A stretch of DNA of 64,000 nucleotides from Hymenobacter daecheongensis DSM 21074 (GTDB lineage: Bacteria > Bacteroidota > Bacteroidia > Cytophagales > Hymenobacteraceae): the NCBI RefSeq assembly GCF_900141805.1, contig NZ_FQYN01000004.1, positions 1 to 64,000 of the forward strand, written 5' to 3'. The stretch's first letter is position 1; every line of letters begins with the position of its first letter. The notes beneath the pieces were generated by a model that worked only from the letters and a program-made list of their open reading frames with translations, was not told the origin of the DNA and made no database searches. The translations under genes and the position numbers were made by a program. Below are positions 27,293 to 36,711 of the stretch, piece after piece.

Positions 27293-27341
27293 CCCCAAAG
27301 AAAAAGCCGCTCAGAGTATCTGAGCGGCTTTTTCTTTGGGG
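27293..27341. terminator. Perfect 23-bp bidirectional terminator
   Basis: Arms 27293-27315 and 27319-27341 are exact complements (loop GTA), with AAAGAAAAAG and CTTTTTCTTT tracts. It ends both the acyltransferase/lipoprotein transcript (+) and the dcw operon after ftsZ (-). Confidence 0.93.
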
Positions 27342-27354
27342 GCTGAATGACGGA

Positions 27355-28839
27355 TTAGTCCACGTTATCGTGCAGGAAGCGGTTGTCGCCCAGCAGCTCG
27401 TTATCGTCGGAGAGGTTGAAGCGCGAGATGTTCCGCTCGCTGGAAGGCACCACGTTTTCCAGCTTCACCTGCCGGCGCAGATAGGCGGGCGTTTCCAGCT
27501 GGTCCTTGATGGCATCGTTGGTCAGGCCGTTGCTCAGCGACTCCAGGCGGCGGCGGCGCTCCTCGGCCCGGGCATCCAGCGTGGGGCGCGGGGCAATGGG
27601 GGCGGCGGGCTGGGCCTGCTGCACCATCACCGGCTCGGGCGCGGCGGCCATCGGGGCCGTCACGGGCAGCGCGGGCGCTACGTATGCCGGATCATCGAGA
27701 CCGTAGGTAACCTTCGGCGGCTCGGGCGCGGCGGGTACGGGAGTGCCGAAAGTGGGCACAAACGAAGGGGCTGAATCCTGCCGCTCTTTGTCGAAGATGT
27801 TGATCTGCGGATCGGGCATCACCGGCTCGGGCTCTGATTTCTCCACCCCATACGCCGTGCTGATGTTGTGCGCGTCGCGGGCGAAGCCGGTGGCAATAAC
27901 CGTTACGCGGATGCTCTGGCCCAGCGTCGAGTCGATGCCGTGGCCGAAGATAACCTCCGCGTCCTGGCCGGCCTTGTTCTGGATATACTCCGTAATCTCG
28001 GTCAGCTCGTCCATTTCCAGCTCGGCCTGGTCGCCCGACATAATGGAGAGCAGGATTTTCTGCGCTCCGTGAATGTCGGTGTTGTTCAGCAGCGGCGACG
28101 ACAACGCTTCTTCCGCTGAGCGGCGGGCGCGGTTTTCGCCTTCGGTAATGCTGCTGCCCATCACGGCCGCACCCGAGTCCTTCATCACCGTTTTCACGTC
28201 TTCAAAGTCCACGTTGACTTCACTCGTTACAGTAATGATTTCGGCAATAGATTTGGCGGCCGTGCTCAGCACGTTGTCGGCCTTGGCAAAGGCCGCGCGA
28301 ATGGGCAGATTGCCGAAAATTTCGCGCAGCTTATCGTTGAGAATCACCAGGACCGTGTCGCAGTTCTCGCTCAGCTCCTTGATGCCCTGCTCGGCCTGCT
28401 GGCGCTTCTTTTTGCCCTCAAACAGGAACGGTGCCGTGACAATGCCCACGGTGAGAATGCCCAATTCCTTGGCCACTTTGGCAATGACCGGGGCTGCGCC
28501 CGTGCCCGTGCCGCCGCCCATACCGGCCGTGATGAACACCATCTTGGTGCCGTTGCTGAGCAGCTCGCGGATCTGCTCGCGGCTCTCGATGGCGGCCTGC
28601 TTGCCCCGCTCGGGGTTCGCGCCGGCTCCGAGGCCCTCGGTCAGGTCCACGCCGATCTGCAGCTTGTTGGGCACGGTGCTGCTGTGCAGGGCCTGCTTAT
28701 CGGTGTTGCAAATGACGAATTCCACGTCCTTAATGCCCTGACTGAACATGTGGTTCACGGCATTGGAGCCCCCGCCGCCTACCCCAATCACCTTGATGAT
28801 GGAGTTGGACTGGGCCGGAATATCAAACTTATAATTCAT
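27355..28839 (-). CDS. ftsZ: Cell division protein FtsZ
   Basis: 494 aa tubulin-like GTPase that forms the Z ring. 'IKVIGVGGGGSNAVNHM' and the tubulin signature 'GGGTGTGAAPVIAKVAKE' lie in the GTPase domain. After about residue 340 comes a long Pro/Ala-rich linker, then the C-terminal peptide 'LSDDNELLGDNRFLHDNVD' typical of Bacteroidota and expected to bind FtsA. The start is MNYKFDIP at 28839; codons upstream come from an AT-rich repeat. Last gene of the dcw cluster. Confidence 0.97.
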   Translation of the reverse strand: MNYKFDIPAQSNSIIKVIGVGGGGSNAVNHMFSQGIKDVEFVICNTDKQALHSSTVPNKLQIGVDLTEGLGAGANPERGKQAAIESREQIRELLSNGTKMVFITAGMGGGTGTGAAPVIAKVAKELGILTVGIVTAPFLFEGKKKRQQAEQGIKELSENCDTVLVILNDKLREIFGNLPIRAAFAKADNVLSTAAKSIAEIITVTSEVNVDFEDVKTVMKDSGAAVMGSSITEGENRARRSAEEALSSPLLNNTDIHGAQKILLSIMSGDQAELEMDELTEITEYIQNKAGQDAEVIFGHGIDSTLGQSIRVTVIATGFARDAHNISTAYGVEKSEPEPVMPDPQINIFDKERQDSAPSFVPTFGTPVPAAPEPPKVTYGLDDPAYVAPALPVTAPMAAAPEPVMVQQAQPAAPIAPRPTLDARAEERRRRLESLSNGLTNDAIKDQLETPAYLRRQVKLENVVPSSERNISRFNLSDDNELLGDNRFLHDNVD

Positions 28840-28845
28840 TTCAGA

Positions 28846-28940
28846 AATGTTAAATGTTGAAGGTTGAATGTTAAATGAGGATTGGAAAGCTGGTTTGCGT
28901 TGCGTCAATTCAACATCCAACATTTAAAACTCAACATTAC
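28846..28940. repeat. AT-rich inverted repeat between ftsA and ftsZ
   Basis: AATGTTAAATGTTGAAGGTTGAA-type sequence on the left pairs imperfectly with TTCAACATCCAACATTTAAAACTC-type sequence on the right. It is the same motif family as at 19529-19630. It fills the whole gap between the genes. Confidence 0.75.
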
Positions 28941-28943
28941 CAT

Positions 28944-30311
28944 TTAGTACTGCTTATCGTCGAAATCATCAATCAGCAGCCCTTTCGTGCGGCTGATGAT
29001 GTTGCGGAAAAAGTCGCTGGTGGCGGAGGGCTTTTTGGGCTCCGCGCTCTTGGGCGCTTCAGCTTTGGCGGCTGGCACGTGCGCGGGAGCCTGGTAGTAG
29101 GCGGCCACGGGCTTCGCGGTTTCCTCTTCCTCCTCGTACGGCCGGTTGATGCGCTCATCGATGGAGCGGTAGCCGGCCAGCACGAGACCCACAGTGGTAG
29201 CGTACATCGGCGACTTCACGGCCTCGATGCGGCTCTTGCCGAGGTGCTCGTTGGGGTAGCCGATGCGGGTATCGAGGCCCGTAACGTACTCCGTGAGCTG
29301 CACCAGATTCTGCAGTTGCGAGCCGCCACCCGTCAGCACGATGCCGGCGGCCAGCTTGTCGGCGTGGCCGGTGCGCTGGATTTCGGCATACACCAGCTCG
29401 ATGATTTCCTCCATCCGGGCCTCAATGATGTGGGCCAAGTTTTTGAGCGAAATCTCCTTCGGGGCCCGGTCGCGCAGGCCGGGGATGCTCACGATTTCGT
29501 AGTCGGAGGCTTCCTCGGAAATGGCTTTGCCGAACTTCACTTTCAGCTGCTCGGCCTGGTTCTGCATCACTAGGCAGCCCTGCTTGATGTCGGACGTGAC
29601 GATATTGCCGCCGAAGGGCAGCACGGCCGCGTGCCGGATGATGCCGTCCTTGAAGATGGCTAGGTCGGTGGTGCCGCCGCCGATGTCGATGAGGGCCACG
29701 CCGGCTTCCTTCTCCTCTTCGCTCAGCACCGACATGCTCGACGCCAGCGGCTCCAGAATCAGGTTATCGATTTCCAGGCCCGCCTTCGTGACGCACTTGT
29801 TGATGTTGTTGATGGCCGTGCTCTGAGCCGTGATGATGTGGAAGTTGCCCTCCAGGCGCACGCCCGACATTCCCACGGGGTCCAAGATACCTTCCTCGTA
29901 ATCCACCTTGTAGTCCTGGGGCATTACGTGGATGATTTCGGAGCCGGGCGGAGTTACCAGCCGGTACATATCGTTGGTAAGGCGATTCACGTCGTCGACG
30001 GTGATTTCCGTTTCGGCCGAGTTGCGGGTGATGCTGCCGTTGTGCTGCAGGCTCTTAATGTGCTGCCCGGCAATGCCCACGTTCACCACGCCGATGTTGA
30101 TGCCGGACTGCTCCTCGGCCATGCGGATGGCCTTCTTGATGGCATCCACGGTTTTGTCGATGTTCGACACGATACCGCGCACCACGCCTTCCGACACGGC
30201 TTTGCCTAAGCCCAGAATTTCGAGCTTGCCAAATTCATTTTTGCGCCCAACCAGCACGCAAATTTTGGTGGTACCAATGTCGAGGCCGACTACAATCTTA
30301 TCGTTTTGCAT
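28944..30311 (-). CDS. ftsA: Cell division protein FtsA
   Basis: 455 aa actin-like ATPase that tethers FtsZ to the membrane. 'VVGLDIGTTKICVLVGR' (phosphate 1), 'VALIDIGGGTTDLAIF' (phosphate 2) and 'GIVLTGGGSQLQNL' (adenosine) are present. The C-terminus after a variable Pro/Ala/Lys linker ends 'NIISRTKGLLIDDFDD', a candidate amphipathic membrane-binding helix. I start at 30311 (MQNDKIVVG). Confidence 0.96.
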   Translation of the reverse strand: MQNDKIVVGLDIGTTKICVLVGRKNEFGKLEILGLGKAVSEGVVRGIVSNIDKTVDAIKKAIRMAEEQSGINIGVVNVGIAGQHIKSLQHNGSITRNSAETEITVDDVNRLTNDMYRLVTPPGSEIIHVMPQDYKVDYEEGILDPVGMSGVRLEGNFHIITAQSTAINNINKCVTKAGLEIDNLILEPLASSMSVLSEEEKEAGVALIDIGGGTTDLAIFKDGIIRHAAVLPFGGNIVTSDIKQGCLVMQNQAEQLKVKFGKAISEEASDYEIVSIPGLRDRAPKEISLKNLAHIIEARMEEIIELVYAEIQRTGHADKLAAGIVLTGGGSQLQNLVQLTEYVTGLDTRIGYPNEHLGKSRIEAVKSPMYATTVGLVLAGYRSIDERINRPYEEEEETAKPVAAYYQAPAHVPAAKAEAPKSAEPKKPSATSDFFRNIISRTKGLLIDDFDDKQY

Positions 30312-30396
30312 GGGAAAGGAAGGGCGAGGATGCGGTTGGAGCAAGGTGATGTAAAGGCAAAAAACGCTGTTTTTAAGCGTTTAAACAAGGGTTGGG

Positions 30397-31161
30397 CTAT
30401 TCACAGATAATCTGATCCTTAAACTCAACATTGACGCGGTGATACGTGTCCCAACCCAGCGCAGGTGGTATTTGACGGTAAAATACCATTAGTTTCGCAA
30501 ATTTTTCTGAAATGTTCTCCGGAAGTCCAAATTCTATTCGTTGGTCTCCTACCTGCTGGGTGAAGGAAACTTTGCCATTCGGCCCCACAAATACCTCCGC
30601 TACCTGGGCCCGCCAGAACGGGTGCTCATCAATGTAACGCAACATTTCGAGGTAGCGGCGGCCCGTAGAATCCTGGAAGAACTGGGCTGGCAGCGGCTGG
30701 CCGCTCAGGCGCGAAACCGGCACCACGCGGGCCGTGAACAACGGTGAGAGCGGCAACTTTTTGCCCTCGGCATCCAAGTAGCAGTCGAGGCGGGTATCGG
30801 GGTGGGTGAGGCGGGCGATGGGGCGGTTCTGGCGCACGTCGGCGTGCAGATTCCCGGCCAAGTCGCGGTACACCTGGGCTTCTTTTACGAAGCTGTGGGC
30901 TTTGAGACGGGCCTCCAGGGCCTTCAGGTTCAGGTCGTCGGGGTGCGCGCCTTCCAGGCGCTGGCTGCCGTTGCGGGTAAGCAGCTGCGTCACTTCCCGC
31001 TCACTGATGAAGAAGTTGTTGAACTCGTTGCTAATGTCGACGATGACGCTGCCCACGGGGCGGCTGGCCTGGCGCACGCCGGCAAACACGGCCAGCGCCG
31101 ACAGCAGCACCAGACAGCCGGTGGCAAAAATCAGGTTGTTTACTTTACGCTTCAACTCCAT
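30397..31161 (-). CDS. ftsQ: Cell division protein FtsQ/DivIB
   Basis: 254 aa. A short cytoplasmic N-terminus and one transmembrane helix ('LIFATGCLVLLSALAVFAGV') are followed by a POTRA-like region ('FISEREVTQLLTRNGSQ', 'LKALEARLKAHSFVKEAQVY') and a beta-domain. FtsQ bridges early and late divisome proteins. The sequence is divergent as usual for Bacteroidota, but the position between murC and ftsA supports the call. Its first 17 bp overlap the end of murC. Confidence 0.88.
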   Translation of the reverse strand: MELKRKVNNLIFATGCLVLLSALAVFAGVRQASRPVGSVIVDISNEFNNFFISEREVTQLLTRNGSQRLEGAHPDDLNLKALEARLKAHSFVKEAQVYRDLAGNLHADVRQNRPIARLTHPDTRLDCYLDAEGKKLPLSPLFTARVVPVSRLSGQPLPAQFFQDSTGRRYLEMLRYIDEHPFWRAQVAEVFVGPNGKVSFTQQVGDQRIEFGLPENISEKFAKLMVFYRQIPPALGWDTYHRVNVEFKDQIICE

Positions 31162-32593
31162 TCCAACGAATATCTAGAATATTCTTTAAACGCGGCACCA
31201 GCTGGTCGATGTCGCCGGCCCCCACGGTGGCCAGCACATCGAAATCCAGGTCGGTTTCGGCCGCAGCCAATACCTGGGCTTTGGTCTGCAACGACTTTTT
31301 CGGGGCCGTAATCCGCGACAAAATCATTTCGGACGTCACGCCCGGCATGGGCAGCTCCCGCGCCGGATAGATATCAAGCAGTACCACCTCATCGGCCAGA
31401 CTCAGGCTCTGGGCAAAGCCTTCGGCAAAGTCGCGGGTGCGGGAAAAAAGATGGGGCTGAAACACCACCCGCAGCCGCTTGCCCGGATACAGCGCCCGCA
31501 TGGAACGCAGGAAGGCTTCAATTTCACGTGGATGGTGAGCATAATCGTCTACGTACACCTTCTCCCCGGCCGTCAGCACAAACTCAAACCGCCGCTTTAC
31601 GCCCCGGTAGGCCGCCACGGCGGCTTTCAGGGCCTCTTCGCCCACGCCTTCCAGCTGCGCTACACAGCAGGCGGCCAGCATGTTTTCCACGTTGTGAAAG
31701 CCCGGCACGGCCAGCTCCAGCCCCGCTACCGTGCCCTGGGGCCCGTGCAGATGAAAGCGGAACTGGTGGCCGTGGGCGCTGATTTGGTCGGCATACAGCT
31801 CGGGGCCCTGCTCGGGCGAGAGGCCGTAGCGGATGACGCGCACGCCGGCCGGCACGGCCGCAGCCACGCTCTGGTCGGCGGTATGGTTGAGAATGAGCGT
31901 GCCGCCGGGCTTGATCTGGCCCACAAACTGCCGGAACGATTCCACCAACGACTCCTTGTCCCCATAAATATCGAGGTGGTCGGCATCGGTGCTGGTCACG
32001 ATGGCAATGTCGGGGTACAGCGTGAGGAAAGACCGGTCGTATTCATCGGCCTCCACTACTACCGGAATATCTTCGGTTGTTAGTGACTGGATTTCAGAGT
32101 CCGTCAGCCCGTTCTTGATTGACTCCGGCAGGAGTAAGTTGGAGCCCAGATTGACGCTGATGCCGCCCAGAAACGCGGCGCAGGGCACACCGGCGTGGTG
32201 CAGCAGGTGGGCCACCATGCTGCTGGTGGTGGTTTTGCCGTGGGTGCCGGCCACGGCAAGCGTGCGTCGGCCCGCCGTCAGCACGCCCAGCACTTGGCTG
32301 CGCTTGCGAATGTCGTAGCCCTGCCCGCGCAGCCAGGCCCATTCCTGATGGTCCGGCGGAATGGCGGGCGTGAGCACGACCAGCGTCTGGTCTTTGTGCG
32401 CGCGCACTTCGGCCGGAATGCTGGCCACCGCATCGTCGTAGTGCACCCGGATGCCTTCGGCTTCCAGCGCCTGGGTCAGGGGCGTGGCGGTTTTGTCGTA
32501 GCCGCTCACGCTGTGGCCGTTGGCCTGAAACCAGCGGGCCAGCGCCGACATACCAATGCCGCCGATACCGAGGAAATAGACGATCTTTTTCAA
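31145..32593 (-). CDS. murC: UDP-N-acetylmuramate--L-alanine ligase
   Basis: 482 aa. MurC adds L-Ala to UDP-MurNAc in the cytoplasm. 'FLGIGGIGMSALARWF' binds UDP, 'GTHGKTTTSSMVAHLL' is the ATP P-loop of Mur ligases, and 'VYVDDYAHHPREIEAFL' is the MurC-type C-domain motif. The start is a TTG at 32593 that lies inside the AT-rich junction repeat (32591-32625), as with folK; no ATG is closer. Confidence 0.95.
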   Translation of the reverse strand: MKKIVYFLGIGGIGMSALARWFQANGHSVSGYDKTATPLTQALEAEGIRVHYDDAVASIPAEVRAHKDQTLVVLTPAIPPDHQEWAWLRGQGYDIRKRSQVLGVLTAGRRTLAVAGTHGKTTTSSMVAHLLHHAGVPCAAFLGGISVNLGSNLLLPESIKNGLTDSEIQSLTTEDIPVVVEADEYDRSFLTLYPDIAIVTSTDADHLDIYGDKESLVESFRQFVGQIKPGGTLILNHTADQSVAAAVPAGVRVIRYGLSPEQGPELYADQISAHGHQFRFHLHGPQGTVAGLELAVPGFHNVENMLAACCVAQLEGVGEEALKAAVAAYRGVKRRFEFVLTAGEKVYVDDYAHHPREIEAFLRSMRALYPGKRLRVVFQPHLFSRTRDFAEGFAQSLSLADEVVLLDIYPARELPMPGVTSEMILSRITAPKKSLQTKAQVLAAAETDLDFDVLATVGAGDIDQLVPRLKNILDIRWNGVEA

Positions 32594-32625
32594 TTAAGAA
32601 TTGAGAATGAAAAATTAAAAAATGG
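32591..32625. repeat. AT-rich junction repeat at the murC start
   Basis: On the minus strand TTCTCAATTCTTAATTG ends in the murC TTG start. It differs by one base from the 17-mer TTCTCAATTTTTAATTG at 11722-11738, 42819-42835 and 54769-54785. Confidence 0.8.
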
Positions 32626-32663
32626 ACCGGCGGCGGGCAGTTACGGGGCGTTGAAGACTGAGA

Positions 32664-33809
32664 CTATTTAATGAGTTTGAGCAACTCGTCTACGATGGTC
32701 GTGGTGGCATTGGGGTGGGCGAGCGTGCGAATATGCTCCCGCAGCTGCTGCTGGCGGGCCTCGTCGGCGAGCAGGCGCAGGGCTTCGTCGTAGAGCCGGG
32801 CGGGAGCCTCGGCGTCCGAAATCAACAGGGCGGCATCGTTATTCACCAGCGCCTGCGCATTCTTGGTCTGATGGTCTTCGGCCACATTAGGCGAGGGCAC
32901 CAAGATGCTGGGCTTGCCCGTGAGGCACAGCTCCGACACCGACAGCGCCCCGGCCCGCGACACCACCACATCGGCGGCGGCGTAGGCCAGATCCATGCGC
33001 TGCACAAACTCCAGGGCTTGCAGGTTGTCGGCGCGGAAGGGCGCAGCTTGCTGGGCAGCCTGCGAATAGTAGAGCTTGCCGGTTTGCCAGAGCAACTGCA
33101 CCCCGGCCGCCCGCAGCAGGGGCAGCGCGGCGGCGGTAGCCTCGTTCAGGGTGCGGGCCCCCAAGCTGCCGCCTATCACGAGCAGCACCTTTTTGGCGGG
33201 GTTCAGGCCGAAAAACTGCAGGGCCTCGGCGCGGCTGCCGCTGGCAATTTCGGTGCGCACGGGGTTGCCGGTCACGACCAGCTTATCGGCGGGAAAAAAC
33301 TTACTCATGCCCTCGTAGGCCACGCAGATGCGGTCGACGCGGCGGCTAAGCAGCTTATTGACCAAGCCGGCGTAGGAGTTCTGCTCCTGAATCAGGCAGG
33401 GAATATTGCGCGAGGTGGCGGCCAGCAGCACCGGCGCGGAGGCGTAGCCGCCCACGCCCACCACGGCATCGGGCCGAAACTCTTCCAGCAGCTTGCCCGC
33501 CTTGCGCACCGAGCGAAATACCTTCATCGGAAACAGCAGGTTCTGGGGCGTGAGGCGACGCTGCAGCCCGGCAATATCGAGCCCCACAATGCGGTAGCCG
33601 GCCTCGGGCACGCGGGTCATTTCCATGCGGCCGTTGGCGCCCACAAACAGGATTTCAGCGTCGGGCTGGCGGCGGCGCAACTCGTTGGCAATGGCTACCG
33701 CAGGAAAGATGTGCCCCCCCGTGCCCCCACCGCTGATGATGATGCGGTAAGGCCGCGGCTGCGGCTGCGCCAATTCTGAATTATGAATGCTGAATTCTGA
33801 ATTGGCCAT
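32664..33809 (-). CDS. murG: Undecaprenyl-PP-MurNAc-pentapeptide GlcNAc transferase
   Basis: 381 aa glycosyltransferase that turns lipid I into lipid II on the cytoplasmic face. 'IIISGGGTGGHIFPAVAIA' is the N-terminal membrane/substrate loop, and 'LLVIGGSLGARTLNEA' and 'SRAGALSVSELCLTGKPS' form the UDP-GlcNAc site. The family usually starts only a few residues before GGGTGGH. Here about 15 extra residues (MANSEFSIHNSELAQ) are encoded by an arm of the inverted repeat at 33763-33930. Confidence 0.94.
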   Translation of the reverse strand: MANSEFSIHNSELAQPQPRPYRIIISGGGTGGHIFPAVAIANELRRRQPDAEILFVGANGRMEMTRVPEAGYRIVGLDIAGLQRRLTPQNLLFPMKVFRSVRKAGKLLEEFRPDAVVGVGGYASAPVLLAATSRNIPCLIQEQNSYAGLVNKLLSRRVDRICVAYEGMSKFFPADKLVVTGNPVRTEIASGSRAEALQFFGLNPAKKVLLVIGGSLGARTLNEATAAALPLLRAAGVQLLWQTGKLYYSQAAQQAAPFRADNLQALEFVQRMDLAYAAADVVVSRAGALSVSELCLTGKPSILVPSPNVAEDHQTKNAQALVNNDAALLISDAEAPARLYDEALRLLADEARQQQLREHIRTLAHPNATTTIVDELLKLIK

Positions 33810-33930
33810 GAATACTGGATCTTGAATTTTGAGGGTTGGATGCTGAAGGCTGGAAACGACTGCTTAAAGGAATGACGAACGGGAGAATCAATTCAGAATT
33901 CAACATTCATAATTCAGAATTGGCGCAGCC
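33763..33930. repeat. 41-bp-arm inverted repeat spanning murG start and ftsW end
   Basis: The left arm 33763-33803 and the right arm 33890-33930 are complementary over 41 bp with one G-U-type mismatch. The core motif is CAATTCTGAATTATGAATG; the GC-rich ends (GGCTGCG) also pair. The left arm is inside murG codons 3-16, and the right arm ends on the first base of the ftsW stop codon. Confidence 0.9.
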
Positions 33931-35111
33931 TACGCGTATGCGGTTTTCTTGGGAATACGCATGGTTTCGGCGGGTTCGCCGGTCATGGGGCGCACTTCCC
34001 GTTCGCCGCGGCTCACGCTCAGGATAATGCCGATGCTGATGCCGGTGAAAATCAGGGAGGTGCCGCCCATGCTCAGCAGCGGCAGCGGCAGGCCCGTGAT
34101 GGGGCCCAGGCCCACGGCTACGCCCATATTTACCATAGCCTGCAGCACCAGACTAAAGCTGAGCCCCGCCGACAGCAGGCCGCCGAAGGCTCCGTAGCTA
34201 TTCATCACCGTCTTCAGCCCCCGATACAGAAATGCCAGGTACAGAAACAGCACCACTACGCCGCCCATCAGACCATATTCCTCGATGATGACGGCGTAGA
34301 TGAAGTCGGAATACGGGTGAGGCAAGATGTTGCGTTCGGTACTCTGGCCGGGGCCTTTGCCGGTGATGCCGCCGGTGGCAATGGCTATGTAGCTGTGTTC
34401 CAGCTGAAACGGCACGGGCTTGCTCTTATCGGTGAAGCTCTCCAGGCGCGACTGTACCGTTTTGAGGCGTTGGCCGGTGGAAAGGCCGATGCCGCCCACC
34501 ACGGCCCCAATGGCCACCATCACCGCCATCTGCTTCAGCGGCACCCGGCCAATGAACATCAGCAGCAGGCAGGTGCCGAACAGCAGCAGGGCCGTGGAGG
34601 CATTACTCATAATGATGATGCCGCAGATCAAACCCACCCACAGCATTACGGGCAGCAGCGTGGTGCGAAAGTCCTGCACGTTTTGCTGGCGGCGGCTCAG
34701 CATGGAGGCCACGTGGGCAATGAGGGCCAGCTTGGCCAGATCGGAGGGCTGGAAGGTCTGGTTGATGACCGGGATGGTGAGCCAGCGCGAAGCTTCGTTC
34801 AGCGTGGTGCCGCCCAGAAAGAACGTGAACAGCAGCAGCGGCACCGACAGCAGCAGCGCATACAACGACAGGCGCGAATAGTAGCGGTAATCAATGCGGT
34901 GCGCCAGCCACATAAAGGCCAGCCCCACCACAATCAGGCTGGTGTGCTTGAAGAGAAAATACTCGGTGTTGCCGCTCATTTTCTTATACGCCAGCGTGCC
35001 GGTGGCCGAATACACCACGGCAATGCTGATGAGCGAAAACAGAATCACAATGGCCCACAGAATCGGGTCACCCTTCAGATTGCGCTGCAGCCAGTTTTTG
35101 ATGATTTCCAT
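33930..35111 (-). CDS. ftsW: Lipid II polymerase FtsW (SEDS family)
   Basis: 393 aa with about ten hydrophobic helices. 'FKHTSLIVVGLAFMWLAH', 'GGTTLNEASRWLTIPV' and 'FQPSDLAKLALIAHVAS', plus the late 'LPLLSMGGTSLIFTGISIGI', are SEDS signatures. FtsW polymerises septal glycan with the FtsI transpeptidase. Its place between murD and murG is the standard Bacteroidota order. The final codons (…RIPKKTAYA) abut a repeat arm. Confidence 0.94.
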   Translation of the reverse strand: MEIIKNWLQRNLKGDPILWAIVILFSLISIAVVYSATGTLAYKKMSGNTEYFLFKHTSLIVVGLAFMWLAHRIDYRYYSRLSLYALLLSVPLLLFTFFLGGTTLNEASRWLTIPVINQTFQPSDLAKLALIAHVASMLSRRQQNVQDFRTTLLPVMLWVGLICGIIIMSNASTALLLFGTCLLLMFIGRVPLKQMAVMVAIGAVVGGIGLSTGQRLKTVQSRLESFTDKSKPVPFQLEHSYIAIATGGITGKGPGQSTERNILPHPYSDFIYAVIIEEYGLMGGVVVLFLYLAFLYRGLKTVMNSYGAFGGLLSAGLSFSLVLQAMVNMGVAVGLGPITGLPLPLLSMGGTSLIFTGISIGIILSVSRGEREVRPMTGEPAETMRIPKKTAYA

Positions 35112-35125
35112 AGTGGTAGGGAGAT

Positions 35126-35254
35126 GGTGATTTAGTGAGTTAGTAACTTAGCGAGTTGGATATTCGGTTTGCGCAGTTGGCGCATGTAGCGTATTTGGTG
35201 CAAATGGCGCAAGCCGAACATCCAACTCGCTAAGTCACTAACTCACTAAATCAC
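35126..35254. repeat. Long imperfect palindrome between ftsW and murD
   Basis: The left arm from 35126 (GGTGATTTAGTGAGTTAGT…) pairs with the right arm ending 35254 (…ACTAACTCACTAAATCACC) over about 45 bp with a few mismatches. The loop carries two GGCGCA-type repeats. The right arm covers the murD stop codon and its last five codons. Confidence 0.85.
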
Positions 35255-36596
35255 CTACTGCGGCCACGAACTGCCGGCCGCGGTCTTCGTAGTTTTTGAA
35301 CAGGTCGAAGCTGGCGCAGGCCGGGGAGAGCAGCACCACGTCGCCGGGCTGGGCCAGGGCGGCGGCGCGGCGCACAGCCTCGGTCATGCTCTGGGCTTCT
35401 TCCAGATGCGGCACCACGCCGCCAAAAGTCGTTTTCAGCTTCTCGTTGTCTACGCCAAGGCAGATGAGGGCCTTGGCGCGGTGGCGGGCCAGCGGAATCA
35501 GGGAGGTGTAGTCGTTGCCCTTGTCGGTGCCGCCGGCAATCCAGATGATGGGCTGCTTGATGCCGTCGAGGGCGTACCAGGCGGCTTCCACGTTGGTGGC
35601 CTTGCTGTCGTTGATGAAGCGCACGCCGTTCAGCTCGCCCACCAGCTGCAGGCGGTGGTCGGCGTTGCGGAACGTGCCCAGCCCGGCCTCAATCTGCTCC
35701 TCCGACAAGCCGGCCACGCGGGCGCAGAGCACGGCGGCCATCGTATTCTGGCGGTTGTGCTGCCCGATGAGCGACGAGCTGGCCACGCTGATTTCGTTGC
35801 CGCCCTCGTCTAGGCCCGGCGCCAGATTGGTGCACACCCGGTCTTCGGCGGTGTAGTAGGCGGCCAAGTGGTAGTCGGGGCGGTGGTGCAGGCTGAAGGG
35901 CAGCTGGTTGGCCTCGCAGAATACGGCCTGAAACTCGCGCTGAATCACCTCGTCGTCGGCATTGTAAACGAACCAGTCGCTGCTGTCGAGGCTGCGGGTG
36001 ATGCGCAACTTAGCTTGGGCGTATTTCTCCAGCGAGTAGTCGTAGCGGTCGAGGTGGTCGGGAGTGATGTTGAGCAGCACCGCCACCCAGGGCTGAAACG
36101 AGTACGTATCGTCGAGCTGGAAGCTGCTCAGCTCGATGACGTAGTAGTCGAACTTATCCTCAATTATCTGCTCGGCGAAGCTGAAACCCACATTGCCGGC
36201 CAGGCCCACGCTGTAGCCCGCTGCCTTAAGCAAGTGGTAGGTGAGCAGCGTGGTGGTGGTTTTGCCGTTGGTGCCCGTGATGCAGATGCTGCGGGCCTTG
36301 GTGTAGCGGCCGGCAAACTCAATTTCCGAAACCACCGGAATCTTCTTCTCGCGCAGTGCCTGAATGACGGGGGCCTTTTCCGGAATGCCGGGGCTCTTGA
36401 CGACCTCATCGGCGGTCAGAATCTCGTCCAGCGTGTGCTGGTTTTCCTCGAAACGGATGCCGGCCTGCGCGAGCTTCTCCTTATAGATAGGCTGAATCGG
36501 GCTTTTGTCGGACACGAATACTTCATGGCCTTTGGCCTGGGCCAGCAACGCCGCCCCTACCCCACTTTCCGCTGCTCCGAGAATGACGATTTTCAT
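35238..36596 (-). CDS. murD: UDP-N-acetylmuramoylalanine--D-glutamate ligase
   Basis: 452 aa. MurD adds D-Glu to UDP-MurNAc-L-Ala. 'KIVILGAAESGVGAALLA' binds UDP, 'ICITGTNGKTTTTLLTYHLL' is the P-loop, and 'RFINDSKATNVEAAWYAL' plus 'LLSPACASFDLFKNYEDRG' are MurD-type C-domain marks. The last residues GDLVS come from the palindrome at 35126-35254. Confidence 0.95.
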   Translation of the reverse strand: MKIVILGAAESGVGAALLAQAKGHEVFVSDKSPIQPIYKEKLAQAGIRFEENQHTLDEILTADEVVKSPGIPEKAPVIQALREKKIPVVSEIEFAGRYTKARSICITGTNGKTTTTLLTYHLLKAAGYSVGLAGNVGFSFAEQIIEDKFDYYVIELSSFQLDDTYSFQPWVAVLLNITPDHLDRYDYSLEKYAQAKLRITRSLDSSDWFVYNADDEVIQREFQAVFCEANQLPFSLHHRPDYHLAAYYTAEDRVCTNLAPGLDEGGNEISVASSSLIGQHNRQNTMAAVLCARVAGLSEEQIEAGLGTFRNADHRLQLVGELNGVRFINDSKATNVEAAWYALDGIKQPIIWIAGGTDKGNDYTSLIPLARHRAKALICLGVDNEKLKTTFGGVVPHLEEAQSMTEAVRRAAALAQPGDVVLLSPACASFDLFKNYEDRGRQFVAAVGDLVS

Positions 36597-36612
36597 AGTT
36601 GTTCAGCTTAAT

Positions 36613-36706
36613 TTTCACGCAGTGTCTCGCAGTGGTCGGCGCAGTGTTTCGGGGTGGTCGTTCACTGCGAGACACTGCGCCGGCCACTGCGAGACACTGC
36701 GTGAAA
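36613..36706. repeat. 34-bp-arm inverted repeat between murD and mraY
   Basis: Arms 36613-36646 and 36673-36706 pair with a single G-U mismatch (TTTCACGCAGTGTCTCGCAG…). The unit CACTGCGAGACACTGCG is repeated again just inside the right arm (36663-36679), so this is also a partial tandem repeat. The sequence is unrelated to the other junction repeats. Confidence 0.88.
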
Positions 36707-36711
36707 TTTCA

